A model generated the notes under the pieces. It made no database searches. It saw only the letters and a program-made list of their open reading frames with translations, and had not been told where the DNA came from. A stretch of DNA of 17,663 nucleotides from Microcaldota archaeon (lineage in GTDB: Archaea; Micrarchaeota; Micrarchaeia; Norongarragalinales; UBA8480), in NCBI GenBank assembly GCA_023247085.1, contig JAHFHC010000019.1:1-17663 (forward strand), given 5' to 3'. Within the stretch, counting starts at the first letter, position 1. The number at the start of each line of letters is the position of its first letter. The position numbers and the translations under genes were made by a program. Of this stretch, positions 1-6,602 are shown piece after piece.

Positions 1-375
1 TAATTTTTTTCTGACGCTTGCAATTATCAGGGAAGTAGAATGGGCTTTTTTTATTCCAACTGCAGATGCAATTGCCCGCGCCGCTTGATCATCGCACACT
101 AGTATGCCATTTATCTTTTTAGCTAAAGAAATCACGCTGGCATCTCCAGCGCTGATGCCGTCTATTACGTTACCCGTTATATCCTTCGCTTTTAGTTTTT
201 TGCTTGCTAATAGTTCTTTTATAATGTTTGACTCGCTGTAGGAATCGTTTTGAACTTCACGTATGACTGCTTGAGTAGTAAAAGCTTCATATCCAAGCTG
301 CTCTAGGTATTTCCAAAACCCGATTTTAGCTAGGTAAATAATAGGGGTGGCGTCGAGCACTAGTGTTTTGTTCAC
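1..375 (-). CDS. PIN-domain ribonuclease toxin (DUF3368-like), 3' end cut by window edge
   Basis: Predicted toxin nuclease of a VapC-like pair. The 125 codons visible have no stop and run off the left edge. The N-terminus reads LVLDATPIIYLAKIGF, the typical first strand of a PIN domain with Asp8. Further candidate metal ligands are Glu40 (VIREV), Asp78 (ISAGDASVISLAK) and Asp95/96 (ILVCDDQAARA). The GDASVI and CDD blocks match the DUF3368 type of PIN protein. The start is GTG at 375-373, one base after the TAA of the antitoxin gene, so the two are certainly co-transcribed and probably translationally coupled. Family knowledge says such PIN proteins cut RNA and are held inactive by the partner. 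The RNA target cannot be read from sequence. Confidence 0.85.
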   Translation of the reverse strand, partial: MNKTLVLDATPIIYLAKIGFWKYLEQLGYEAFTTQAVIREVQNDSYSESNIIKELLASKKLKAKDITGNVIDGISAGDASVISLAKKINGILVCDDQAARAIASAVGIKKAHSTSLIIASVRKKL

Positions 376-376
376 T

Positions 377-685
377 TTACTTAATCAGCTCCGCTACTTC
401 TTCTTCAATCTCTTTTTTAGAGGTTTTTATGTAGTGGATTTTTCTTGCTTTTATCAGTTCAATCATTTCCCAAATGGATATTCCAGTAAATTCAGCTGCA
501 CGGGACAAGGTGTATTTGCCCTGTTCTAATTTCTTTAATGCTTCATCTTTTTTCCATTCGGCCAGCCCAACGGCTATCATTTTTCTAGCTGCCGCTGACT
601 TGTCAATATCCTCTATTTTCATGACGTATTCCAGCTCTTTTTCGTCTTTCTCCGGCAAACGCGCCGCAATAATTGTATATGCCAT
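377..685 (-). CDS. UPF0175-family antitoxin, partner of the PIN toxin
   Basis: Small 102-residue protein. The N-terminal half (about residues 1-50) looks like a DNA-binding ribbon-helix-helix/Arc-type region (YTIIAARLPEKDEKEL, then a helix with SAAARKMIAVGLAEW). The C-terminal half carries the UPF0175 signature EALKKLEQGKYTLSRAAEFTGISIWEMIELI, a helix-turn-helix-like stretch. UPF0175 proteins are known as frequent partners of DUF3368 PIN proteins. The start ATG (685-683) is preceded by a strong Shine-Dalgarno, AGGTGA, 8 nt upstream. The stop is one base before the GTG of the toxin gene. It probably represses its own operon through the palindrome just upstream. Confidence 0.85.
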   Translation of the reverse strand: MAYTIIAARLPEKDEKELEYVMKIEDIDKSAAARKMIAVGLAEWKKDEALKKLEQGKYTLSRAAEFTGISIWEMIELIKARKIHYIKTSKKEIEEEVAELIK

Positions 686-699
686 AAATATTCACCTTT

Positions 700-734
700 G
701 TTTACGAAACATAGTAAACGTTTACGTATATAAT
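700..734 (-). promoter_or_regulatory. Promoter and palindromic operator of the UPF0175/PIN operon
   Basis: On the minus strand a TATA-like element (ATTATATAC, about 726-734) lies 45 bp before the antitoxin ATG. Between the TATA box and the start there is a perfect 12-bp palindrome, GTAAACGTTTAC (714-725), plus another GTTTAC half-site at 700-705 that is inverted relative to the GTAAAC at 714-719. The expected transcription start (about 704) falls among these half-sites, as expected for antitoxin autorepression. That function is inferred from position. Confidence 0.6.
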
Positions 735-800
735 GATTTGCTTCTTTAAGTAGATGCGGTCGATGAATAATTTGAAACGTGCAATATGGTGGCTAAAGCT

Positions 801-840
801 TTTTAAATTAACTTGCTATAGTGGTCATAAGCTAGGTGAT
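801..840 (+). promoter_or_regulatory. Promoter and ribosome-binding site of the histidine phosphatase gene
   Basis: The TATA-like element TTTTAAATT (801-809), preceded by an A-rich BRE-like AAAGC, lies about 41 bp before the ATG at 846. A Shine-Dalgarno AGGTGAT (834-840) follows at normal spacing, so this gene has a leadered transcript, unlike several of its neighbours. Confidence 0.55.
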
Positions 841-845
841 TTACA

Positions 846-1589
846 ATGCCAGAAATTGAATTTATTGTCCGAAGACATGCTGATAAAGCAAAAGGTGGAG
901 AAGAATGGGGAGGTCGCACGCTTGTAAAAGATGAAGTCTCTCCAAAAGGTTATGGACAAGCAAACCGCGCAGGTGTAATAGGCTATGCTCATGCACCAAG
1001 GGTAATTATCCTGCGTAGGGTATCAAATGCAATTCGTACCCGCCAAACTTCTGATGAAGTTATGCGCGGAGCAGTTGAAAGCGGAGCTAGATTAACCACT
1101 ATTGCTCCACGCGAAGATGCTAACTTTTTCGGCATAACTGTAGCTGATAAAGCAAAGTGGGCAGAAGCGTTATCAAAAGGAGAAGATGAAGGAATTCGCA
1201 AATTCTTTAAAGGCCATGACGTTGGTTTAACTGAAAATCCCCGTCAATTGGGCGAACGCTATGCAACTGGAGTTAAAAGTCTTTTATCTAAAGTTCAAAT
1301 GCATCTTGCTAATAAACGGGCTAATGCGCTTAGATCCAAAGCCTATGTTGTTGACGTCACTGCGCATTCTCCGGGCGTTGGGGCATTAGCTGCGTATTTA
1401 CTAGGCCGTCATGAAAGTGATGGTAGTGTAAAACTCGCTACTGCCTCGCTGCTTAAAATGCCTGAGCGCCTTACAGAAGAAGTGAGAATAACCATGCATG
1501 TCGATGATTATGGTCAACTTAAAAGCGCAACAGCACACTTTCGTGATGACAAAAAAGACGTAACAAAACTATTTATGCCCCGCACGTAG
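846..1589 (+). CDS. Histidine phosphatase superfamily protein
   Basis: 247 residues. The N-terminus has the phosphatase signature FIVRRHADK (Arg10-His11, the phosphorylated histidine), followed by a region typical of the family (VSPKGYGQANRAGV). A second arginine block NAIRTRQTSDE (residues 61-71) fits the phosphate-binding Arg that follows the first helix. The second catalytic histidine is probably His174 in VDVTAHSPGVGALAAYLLG. Family members remove phosphate from sugars, nucleotides or proteins through a phospho-histidine intermediate; the substrate here is unknown. No signal peptide is visible, so it is cytoplasmic. The ATG is supported by the Shine-Dalgarno AGGTGAT. It converges with the next gene, with a 4-bp gap, and no operon partner is visible. 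Confidence 0.85.
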   Translation: MPEIEFIVRRHADKAKGGEEWGGRTLVKDEVSPKGYGQANRAGVIGYAHAPRVIILRRVSNAIRTRQTSDEVMRGAVESGARLTTIAPREDANFFGITVADKAKWAEALSKGEDEGIRKFFKGHDVGLTENPRQLGERYATGVKSLLSKVQMHLANKRANALRSKAYVVDVTAHSPGVGALAAYLLGRHESDGSVKLATASLLKMPERLTEEVRITMHVDDYGQLKSATAHFRDDKKDVTKLFMPRT

Positions 1590-1593
1590 TTGT

Positions 1594-2346
1594 TCATATT
1601 AATTTAACTAGGTTTGCTCTTCCTTTTTTGACTTTTTTTAATTTGCCCATTTTCTCGAGTTCAGAAATTTCAATACTGACCCGTGCTTCGCTCCAAGGTA
1701 ACTCGCGCCGTAACTCTTTTTGTTCAACTGCCCCGCCTTTTTCTTTTAATAATTTCAATAATTCAACTTTAAACGAGTCAAGTTCAACTGTTGTAGGTGC
1801 AGCTGGCAGCGTGATTTGTGGAAGTTGTATTGCTGGAGTAACGGGTTGTGTGTCTTTAACTTTTTTTGGGCTAATTGGTTTATTTCTATATAAGTAAACT
1901 ACTCCAATTCCAATTACTATTGTGAGTAGCGCGATTATCCACGTTATTGGTATAGTTGTATCTTCTAATGCGTTTAATGGTGTTTCAGGTTGTGCTAATT
2001 CGCCAAGTGTTTCGTTCAAGTCAGTTACGTCGCTTTCAAAACCCGCGGGAGTGATGAGTACGATGTCAAAGTGGACATCTTGATTTCCTACGTTCATTTC
2101 ATTGGTTTCGCGAAAAGTTGAATTAATTGAAGTGGCAGTTAAAGTATAGTTTTTGTTGGGTTCAACGACAAATGAAAAAGTGCCATTTGAAGCGGCAACT
2201 ACTTGTGTAGGTGAAGAGAGCTCAACAACTGCTTTCATTGGCTGAAAAGTGGAGTCAACAACAGTTCCGCTGATTACTACTCCGTTTGCCATTGTTGAAA
2301 ATAAAGCTAGTAATAGAAACAATGGTGATACTGTGAGTTGCTTCAT
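1594..2346 (-). CDS. Membrane-anchored winged-helix regulator with extracellular Ig-like domain
   Basis: 250 residues with clear order: signal peptide or signal anchor (1-22), an extracellular beta-rich domain (about 23-100) of the carboxypeptidase-regulatory-like type (VVISGTVVDSTFQPMKAVVEL...NGTFSFVVEPNKNYTLTAT), a linker, one membrane helix (about 134-153), a basic/proline-rich cytoplasmic linker (154-188), and a C-terminal winged helix (about 190-250; LLKLLKEKGGAVEQKELRRELPW, then a recognition helix and a KKVKKGRANLVKLI wing). The layout suggests a one-component receptor: an outside domain senses or anchors, and the inside domain binds DNA. This architecture recurs in archaea. The ligand and target genes are unknown. 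The ATG at 2346 is about 24 bp from a TATA box and has no Shine-Dalgarno, so the transcript is probably leaderless. Confidence 0.8.
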   Translation of the reverse strand: MKQLTVSPLFLLLALFSTMANGVVISGTVVDSTFQPMKAVVELSSPTQVVAASNGTFSFVVEPNKNYTLTATSINSTFRETNEMNVGNQDVHFDIVLITPAGFESDVTDLNETLGELAQPETPLNALEDTTIPITWIIALLTIVIGIGVVYLYRNKPISPKKVKDTQPVTPAIQLPQITLPAAPTTVELDSFKVELLKLLKEKGGAVEQKELRRELPWSEARVSIEISELEKMGKLKKVKKGRANLVKLI

Positions 2347-2363
2347 TAATGTAATTTATTTGA

Positions 2364-2375
2364 TTATATATAAAA
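2364..2375 (-). promoter_or_regulatory. TATA box giving a leaderless transcript of the winged-helix gene
   Basis: The minus strand reads TTTTATATATAA, centred about 24 bp before the ATG at 2346. No Shine-Dalgarno is present in the gap. In archaea the TATA centre sits about 26 bp before the transcription start, so the start codon should be at or next to the 5' end of the mRNA. Confidence 0.6.
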
Positions 2376-2447
2376 TCATTTCGTTAACGCCCTTATTTTG
2401 CCAAATGTGGGCATTATGGTGCTTTTTTTGGTAAAAAACGCTTTTCT

Positions 2448-2564
2448 AAAGCTTTGATGGGCTAAATAAGTTGTTTTAAAGCTTTAAAGGGTTTTTTTGG
2501 CGAAAGTATGCTTTTAAAGGTAGCTTGTGCAGTTTCGTGTTAAGAAGAAAAACCGTTGAGGTGG
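2448..2564 (+). promoter_or_regulatory. Upstream region of the coiled-coil protein: three TTTAAA/AAAGCTTT elements and Shine-Dalgarno
   Basis: The 224-bp gap (2347-2570) has no gene. It contains AAAGCTTT at 2448-2455, a 14-bp palindrome TTTAAAGCTTTAAA at 2475-2488, and GCTTTTAAAGG at 2510-2520, spaced about 30 bp apart. The last is best placed to be the TATA box. A Shine-Dalgarno GAGGTGG (2558-2564) lies 6 nt before the ATG at 2571. The roles of the upstream copies (alternative TATA boxes or protein sites) are inferred. Confidence 0.45.
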
Positions 2565-2570
2565 TTTTGA

Positions 2571-3497
2571 ATGAAAATTGAAAATTTGTTTTTGCCCGGA
2601 GTCGTTGTGGTGTTAGTTTTGTCAACTCTTGCAGTTTTTGCAGTTGCTGCACCGCTTGATTTGCCTGGAAGCCCACGTGAGCGCGGTGTACTTGGAGCTG
2701 AAGTTGCAGCAAATGCTTCGGTTGATGCTTCAGTTAATACAAACGCAGAAGCTAGAAAAGAGTTGCGCGAAGCTGGACGTGAGGCGCGTGGAGAGATGCG
2801 CGAAGTCCGTGTAAAGGTTAGAGACCTTAGCAAAGAGCTTCAAGCTGCTAAACGTAATTTAACTGAGGCATGGCGTGATTTGAAGGATGCTCGCCAAATG
2901 TCAAAAGATGAACGTAATATTCGCTTGTTAAGGGCAATTGACGCTTTTGCAGAAAGTAGAATAGCTGCTGCTGCCCGTTTTGAAGAACGTGGAGTTAGTG
3001 CATCTGTGGTTGCTGAATATGACGCAAATGTAACTGCACTTCAGGCAAGAGCAGTGAATGCTTCGTTTGAAGAACGCAAGATAATTTTCCGCGAGCTTCA
3101 CCGAGAGTGGAAAGCGTTTGTAGCAAAAGTTGTGAAGACCTTGGTTCTTGAAAAAGTCAAGCGACATGTTGGGACTCTAAACGCAACTTTGGTTCGAATT
3201 GACCAAGCTATAACTTCGCTTGAATCAAATGGTACAAATGCCTCTATAATTACGTCTCTCAGGCTTAGATACGACGGTGCAGTTAATGCGACTGCTGAAA
3301 TTGAGAGTGCAACTACATTGCGTGAAACCGTATACAAGTTCTTTGTTGCACGTTCAAAAATCCATCAGTTGGTTAAGATGATTAGCCGAGTGCGCAATAG
3401 TTTGTCGCAAGAAGTGGAAGCAGAAGAAGTTTCAGAGGCAATATCTGATAACTTGCCTGACGTTCAGCTAAACGTAACGTCTTCGACAACTAGTTAA
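2571..3497 (+). CDS. Secreted or membrane-anchored alpha-helical protein rich in N-glycosylation sequons
   Basis: 308 residues, no family recognised. A hydrophobic segment at 8-27 (GVVVVLVLSTLAVFAVAAP) is a signal peptide or N-terminal anchor. The rest is almost wholly helical and charged (a long Glu/Arg/Lys/Ala-rich coiled-coil region, about 58-120, then several helical hairpins to about 285) and ends in a Thr/Ser-rich tail. At least nine N-x-S/T sequons occur after the anchor (NAS, NLT, NVT, NAT, NGT), so it is probably exported and glycosylated. There are no cysteines. A surface or cell-envelope structural role is a guess. It stands alone between its own promoter and a T-rich terminator. 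The start is well supported by GAGGTGG. Confidence 0.7.
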   Translation: MKIENLFLPGVVVVLVLSTLAVFAVAAPLDLPGSPRERGVLGAEVAANASVDASVNTNAEARKELREAGREARGEMREVRVKVRDLSKELQAAKRNLTEAWRDLKDARQMSKDERNIRLLRAIDAFAESRIAAAARFEERGVSASVVAEYDANVTALQARAVNASFEERKIIFRELHREWKAFVAKVVKTLVLEKVKRHVGTLNATLVRIDQAITSLESNGTNASIITSLRLRYDGAVNATAEIESATTLRETVYKFFVARSKIHQLVKMISRVRNSLSQEVEAEEVSEAISDNLPDVQLNVTSSTTS

Positions 3498-3550
3498 GCC
3501 TTCCTTTTTTTGTTTTTTTTATTTCTCTTTCTTTTTTCCTTCTTTTTTGT
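3498..3550 (+). terminator. T-rich archaeal terminator
   Basis: Directly after the stop codon the + strand becomes a run of T tracts broken by single C or G bases (blocks of 4 to 8 T) over about 50 bp with no stable hairpin. This is the usual form of an intrinsic archaeal terminator, and it separates the secreted coiled-coil gene from the ferredoxin gene. Confidence 0.6.
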
Positions 3551-3628
3551 TTATTTTAAAGCGTTTTTTTTAACGCGAACAATTTTATTCTGATTTCCAC
3601 CAAAGTTAAAATAGGTGTTTTATAATTT

Positions 3629-3919
3629 ATGGCAAAAGTTAATTTTAAAAACGACAATTTAACCGTAGATGCGCCAGCTGGCAAGAGCATTAAAGAAGTA
3701 TGCGACGAAAATGGCTCTTCAATTCCATTTGGTTGTAGAAACGGCGTGTGTGGAACATGTTTAAGCACAATTACAAAAGGAAAGCATAACTTACGCCCAG
3801 CAGAGGAAAACGAAAAAGCCACCCTTGAAGGGTTTGGTGCACAAGCGCCTGACAAACGACTTATTTGCCAGTGTAAAATGGGTGATAAAAACGAAGAAGT
3901 TGAAATTGAAAACCCGTAA
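3629..3919 (+). CDS. [2Fe-2S] ferredoxin, plant type
   Basis: 96 residues, the usual length for a plant/bacterial-type ferredoxin. The cluster motif is clear: Cys36, Cys41 and Cys44 in PFGCRNGVCGTCLS (C-x4-C-x2-C), with the fourth ligand Cys80 in RLICQCK. Cys25 and Cys82 are extra. It is a soluble one-electron carrier; no reductase or oxygenase partner lies nearby, so the pathway is unknown. A possible Shine-Dalgarno AGGTG lies about 12 nt before the ATG, which is further than usual. The next gene starts within 15 bases of its stop, so the two are probably one transcript. Confidence 0.9.
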   Translation: MAKVNFKNDNLTVDAPAGKSIKEVCDENGSSIPFGCRNGVCGTCLSTITKGKHNLRPAEENEKATLEGFGAQAPDKRLICQCKMGDKNEEVEIENP

Positions 3920-3933
3920 ATTTGATTATTGTT

Positions 3934-4257
3934 ATGCCTCAGCCGATTGTATTTAGTGAAGTATTGAAACTACATGACTCTACTAACTATAATGTTGGTC
4001 AAAAGCATTGGGTTTGTTATGGCGGCTACTTAGTTTTTCCAATGGCAGGCACAATTAAACTAGTTGATTCTTTTAACAAGCCAATTGGCAAAGCCAGGGT
4101 TATTTCTACTGAAACCAAGTTTCAAGAATTTTTAACTGATGGCGACGCCGAACGCTGTGGCTTCAAGCGCTTTACAGAACTAGGCTATTATTTGGAATTT
4201 CAAAACCCAGCTGAAGGACAATTAGTTACTTTCGTTAACTTTGAACGACTTGAATGA
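3934..4257 (+). CDS. ASCH-domain (PUA-like) protein
   Basis: About 107 residues from the ATG at 3934; a TTG at 3922 in the same frame would add four. The pattern fits the ASCH fold: an N-terminal strand (PIVFSEVLKL), a central beta part (GTIKLVDSFNKPIGKARVIS), and the typical segment LTDGDAERCGFKRFTELGYYLE, followed by a last strand (GQLVTFVNFERL). ASCH domains are PUA-like and are thought to bind RNA or modified nucleosides; some cleave N4-acetylcytidine. No activity can be assigned here. It follows the ferredoxin gene with a 14-bp gap and faces the next gene tail to tail (9 bp). Which start is used is uncertain because no Shine-Dalgarno is obvious. Confidence 0.65.
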   Translation: MPQPIVFSEVLKLHDSTNYNVGQKHWVCYGGYLVFPMAGTIKLVDSFNKPIGKARVISTETKFQEFLTDGDAERCGFKRFTELGYYLEFQNPAEGQLVTFVNFERLE

Positions 4258-4266
4258 AATTAGGCG

Positions 4267-4596
4267 CTATAACGCGAACACATCTGCGCTTGTGAATCGC
4301 TTTCCTTCTTTTTTTAATTTAATAAATGCACTTCGCGTTTTTTCCACTCCATTTTCCTTGAGTTTCGCTACAATTTCTTCAAGTGACATACCGTATGCAT
4401 CACGAATAAGCATAGCGACGAGAACAAGTTCGTCTCCAGTACAATCCCCCACAGCGTTCCAGGCTTCTTCTAAGTTGTAAACTTCTAAGTTTCGAACTTT
4501 TTTGTACGCGTCTACCCCATATTTTTCAATAAACTTACGCGCTTTTTCTTTACCCGCGTCAGGCACACCTTGTAAAATTGATTCAATGTCAGCCAT
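4267..4596 (-). CDS. Small cytoplasmic protein of unknown function, divergent from purA
   Basis: 109 residues, mostly helical, no signal peptide or membrane segment, and no family that I recognise. Visible features are an N-terminal helix ILQGVPDAGKEKARKFIEKYG, an acidic middle, and a C-terminal region (SLEEIVAKLKENGVEKTRSAFIKLKKEG) that could form a helix-turn-helix or winged helix. A DNA- or RNA-binding role is only a guess. The ATG at 4596-4594 has an AAAGG about 11 nt upstream. It shares an 86-bp promoter region with purA on the other strand, so the two may be regulated together. Confidence 0.65.
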   Translation of the reverse strand: MADIESILQGVPDAGKEKARKFIEKYGVDAYKKVRNLEVYNLEEAWNAVGDCTGDELVLVAMLIRDAYGMSLEEIVAKLKENGVEKTRSAFIKLKKEGKRFTSADVFAL

Positions 4597-4638
4597 TTTT
4601 TCTAAAACCTTTAGAAGTAATAGTAGTTTCGATAGTGG

Positions 4639-4650
4639 TTAAAAGCTTTC
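4639..4650. promoter_or_regulatory. Shared TATA region between the small unknown gene and purA
   Basis: The near-palindrome TTAAAAGCTTTC is the only good TATA-like element in the 86-bp divergent gap. It lies about 39 bp before the purA ATG and about 48 bp before the ATG of the opposite gene, so it could serve both directions with short leaders. This assignment is inferred from spacing. Confidence 0.45.
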
Positions 4651-4682
4651 ACATTCTAGCTAATCGTGGTTGTTGAAAGTTA

Positions 4683-5960
4683 ATGCCAGTAAATGTTATT
4701 TTGGGTTTACAATGGGGCGATGAGGGAAAAGGTAAAATCGTCGACTACTACTCGCGAGACACTGAATTAATTCTACGCGCAACTGGCGGCAATAATGCTG
4801 GTCATACGGTTGTGATTGACAAAACAACTTACAAACTACACTTAGTTCCATCTGGGTTATTTGAAAATAATAAAGTTGGAATACTTGGCAATGGTACTGT
4901 GCTTGATTTAGCTGTGCTTTGCAAGGAACTCAATGACTTGAAGCAACGTAACAATGGTTCAGTTGTATTCGTGTCAGGCAAAGCGCATGTGATTATGCCG
5001 TGGCACAAGCACTTCGATGTGTCAACAGAGGCGAAAAGTGGCGACAAAAAGATAGGCACAACAGGCAGGGGAATTGGACCAGCGTATGAATCAAAAGCAA
5101 ATCGTTCAACTGCAATTCGAATCTATGACTTAACTACAAAGGAACGCTTTGCCGATCGAGTCGCACAAGTTTTTCAACTTCTTAAACCTAGATTACAAGA
5201 AACTGTTTTTGATAAAAGTGTTGAAAACATCTTAAGCGAAATGGAGCCACTTCGCTTGCAAATCGCGCCGCTTGTTATAGACTCAATTGCATTTACACAG
5301 CCTTTTATCGACCAAGGCAAACTAATTTTAGTCGAAGGTGCGCAAGGTGCGTTGTTAGATTTTGACCATGGTACATTTCCTTTTGTAACCTCTTCTAACC
5401 CAACAATTGGTGGGATCTTTACCGGTACAGGCGTTTCGCATAAAAACTTGCAACGAGTAATCGGCGTTGCGAAGGCTTACTGCACTCGCGTTGGAGCCGG
5501 GCCTTTTCCAACTAAACTAGTTGATGCAGATGGCGAATATCTGCAAGTGCATGGTAATGAATTCGGCACAACAACTGGTAGAAAACGCGACTGTGGCTGG
5601 ATTGATTTAGTTGCACTCCGATATGCTTGCCAATTAAATGGCGTAACTGAAATTGCTTTGACTAAACTGGATGTACTAAGTGGACTAAAAACAATTAAAG
5701 CAGCAGTTGGGTACAAGTTGCCAAACGGAGAAACATCTAGTATTTTTCCAGAGGATACTGTAGTGCTATCAAGCGCGGAGCCAATATACCGAGAATTTCC
5801 CGGCTGGAGCGAAAAGTTAGAACCAAATTTTGAAACGCTACCAAACAACGCAAAGCAATTTATAAACGCAATTGAAAAATACACTGACACTCCAATTACT
5901 CTTGTCTCAACTGGACCAGAAAGAAAACAAACTATTACGCGAACAAATCATGCCTTGTAA
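4683..5960 (+). CDS. purA: Adenylosuccinate synthetase
   Basis: Catalyses GTP-dependent joining of IMP and aspartate to give adenylosuccinate, the first step from IMP to AMP. 425 residues, full length. The GTP-binding N-terminus GLQWGDEGKGKIVDYYS carries Asp13 and Lys16, and GGNNAGHTV carries His41; both sit at the same residue numbers as in the E. coli enzyme. Other family blocks are TTGRGIGPAYESK, GAQGALLDFDHGTFPFV, TRVGAGPFPTK, TTGRKRDCGWIDL, TKLDVLSG and STGPERKQT. Some archaea have a shorter form of about 340 residues; this length is like the bacterial and longer archaeal enzymes. It is cytoplasmic. No other purine gene is adjacent. The ATG follows a weak GAAAG and a shared TATA element. 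Confidence 0.97.
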   Translation: MPVNVILGLQWGDEGKGKIVDYYSRDTELILRATGGNNAGHTVVIDKTTYKLHLVPSGLFENNKVGILGNGTVLDLAVLCKELNDLKQRNNGSVVFVSGKAHVIMPWHKHFDVSTEAKSGDKKIGTTGRGIGPAYESKANRSTAIRIYDLTTKERFADRVAQVFQLLKPRLQETVFDKSVENILSEMEPLRLQIAPLVIDSIAFTQPFIDQGKLILVEGAQGALLDFDHGTFPFVTSSNPTIGGIFTGTGVSHKNLQRVIGVAKAYCTRVGAGPFPTKLVDADGEYLQVHGNEFGTTTGRKRDCGWIDLVALRYACQLNGVTEIALTKLDVLSGLKTIKAAVGYKLPNGETSSIFPEDTVVLSSAEPIYREFPGWSEKLEPNFETLPNNAKQFINAIEKYTDTPITLVSTGPERKQTITRTNHAL

Positions 5961-6029
5961 AATAAACCGCTAGTGTTTATCAGTTTTGTTGTTTGATTAT
6001 TTCCACGCATTTTAGAAATTTGCAAAAGC

Positions 6030-6185
6030 TTAGCTTGAAGAGTCGGAGCGTAAGTCAATTTGTGTTATGCGTCCAATTTTTTTGAATCGTCCTTTAGGCC
6101 AATTTGAGAGGATTTGCCAAAAGCGTTCGCTGACATGAAGTGGATCTCCTGTTTTCCTCTGCTTAATTGAACCTATTATTGCCAT
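6030..6185 (-). CDS. Small 51-residue protein, unknown function
   Basis: A short frame of 51 codons begins with ATG at 6185-6183, five bases after the TGA of the upstream gene. The sequence AAGTGATAACTATGG gives it a Shine-Dalgarno-like AAGTGA. The protein is basic and soluble (MAIIGSIKQRKTGDPLHVSE..., then RFWQILSNWPKGRFKKIGRI) with several aromatic residues. I recognise no family. The close spacing, the ribosome-binding site and the non-random composition make it likely to be real and co-transcribed with the 92-residue gene. The stretch between its stop and the end of purA (5961-6029) holds no feature that I can see. Confidence 0.55.
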   Translation of the reverse strand: MAIIGSIKQRKTGDPLHVSERFWQILSNWPKGRFKKIGRITQIDLRSDSSS

Positions 6186-6190
6186 AGTTA

Positions 6191-6469
6191 TCACTTTAGT
6201 TCTACTGGTTTTTTAATGCTTTTATCAGAAGGAATTTTGAATCTATCCATTATAGAATCGGTTTCGTCAACTATGCCGCTAACAACTATGTTACAGCTTT
6301 CAAATGCCGTTCTTTTATTCAGTGTCGATATAGGAAAAGCAAATCCAATTCCCGGGCTTACTTCTGCGGATATAATTACGTGAAACGGTTTATTTTGAAG
6401 CCACTTAGATAGAAATTTTTCTAGTTCAATTGCAAATTCATTTTGTTTATCAAAGTCCATGTGCTTCAT
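6191..6469 (-). CDS. Small protein of unknown function, first gene of a two-gene unit
   Basis: Up to 92 residues. No family recognised. It has an alpha/beta pattern: an N-terminal helix (DFDKQNEFAIELEKFLSKWLQ), then strands (FHVIISAEVSPGIGFAFPIS, CNIVVSGIVDET) and a charged C-terminus ending in KKPVELK. There is no signal peptide. Two starts are possible: ATG 6469 and ATG 6460 (fourth codon, MDFDKQ). A TATA-like TTTATAAAC is centred at about 6487. If the transcript is leaderless, the inner ATG fits the spacing (27 bp) better than the outer one (18 bp). The 51-residue frame follows five bases after its stop. Confidence 0.6.
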   Translation of the reverse strand: MKHMDFDKQNEFAIELEKFLSKWLQNKPFHVIISAEVSPGIGFAFPISTLNKRTAFESCNIVVSGIVDETDSIMDRFKIPSDKSIKKPVELK

Positions 6470-6572
6470 TTACATTGTACAGTTTATAAAAACTTACCTC
6501 AAAAAAGTGAATAAATAGCTAAAATTATAATAGTGCATTTTCTGTTTTGTTATTTTTTTAATTTTTCAATCA

Positions 6573-6590
6573 CTTTTTATTCTTTAAACG
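6573..6590 (+). promoter_or_regulatory. Promoter of the metalloprotease gene, probably leaderless
   Basis: CTTTTTAT (6573-6580) is centred about 26 bp before the ATG at 6603, with a second TTTAAA just after it. No Shine-Dalgarno is present in the gap, so the mRNA probably begins at or very near the start codon. Confidence 0.45.
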
Positions 6591-6602
6591 CTTTTTTTAC
6601 TT

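Noticed and set aside
474-749. Open frame on the + strand across the antitoxin gene
   Set aside because: Ser/Phe-rich antisense frame, covering the operator, with no ribosome-binding site.
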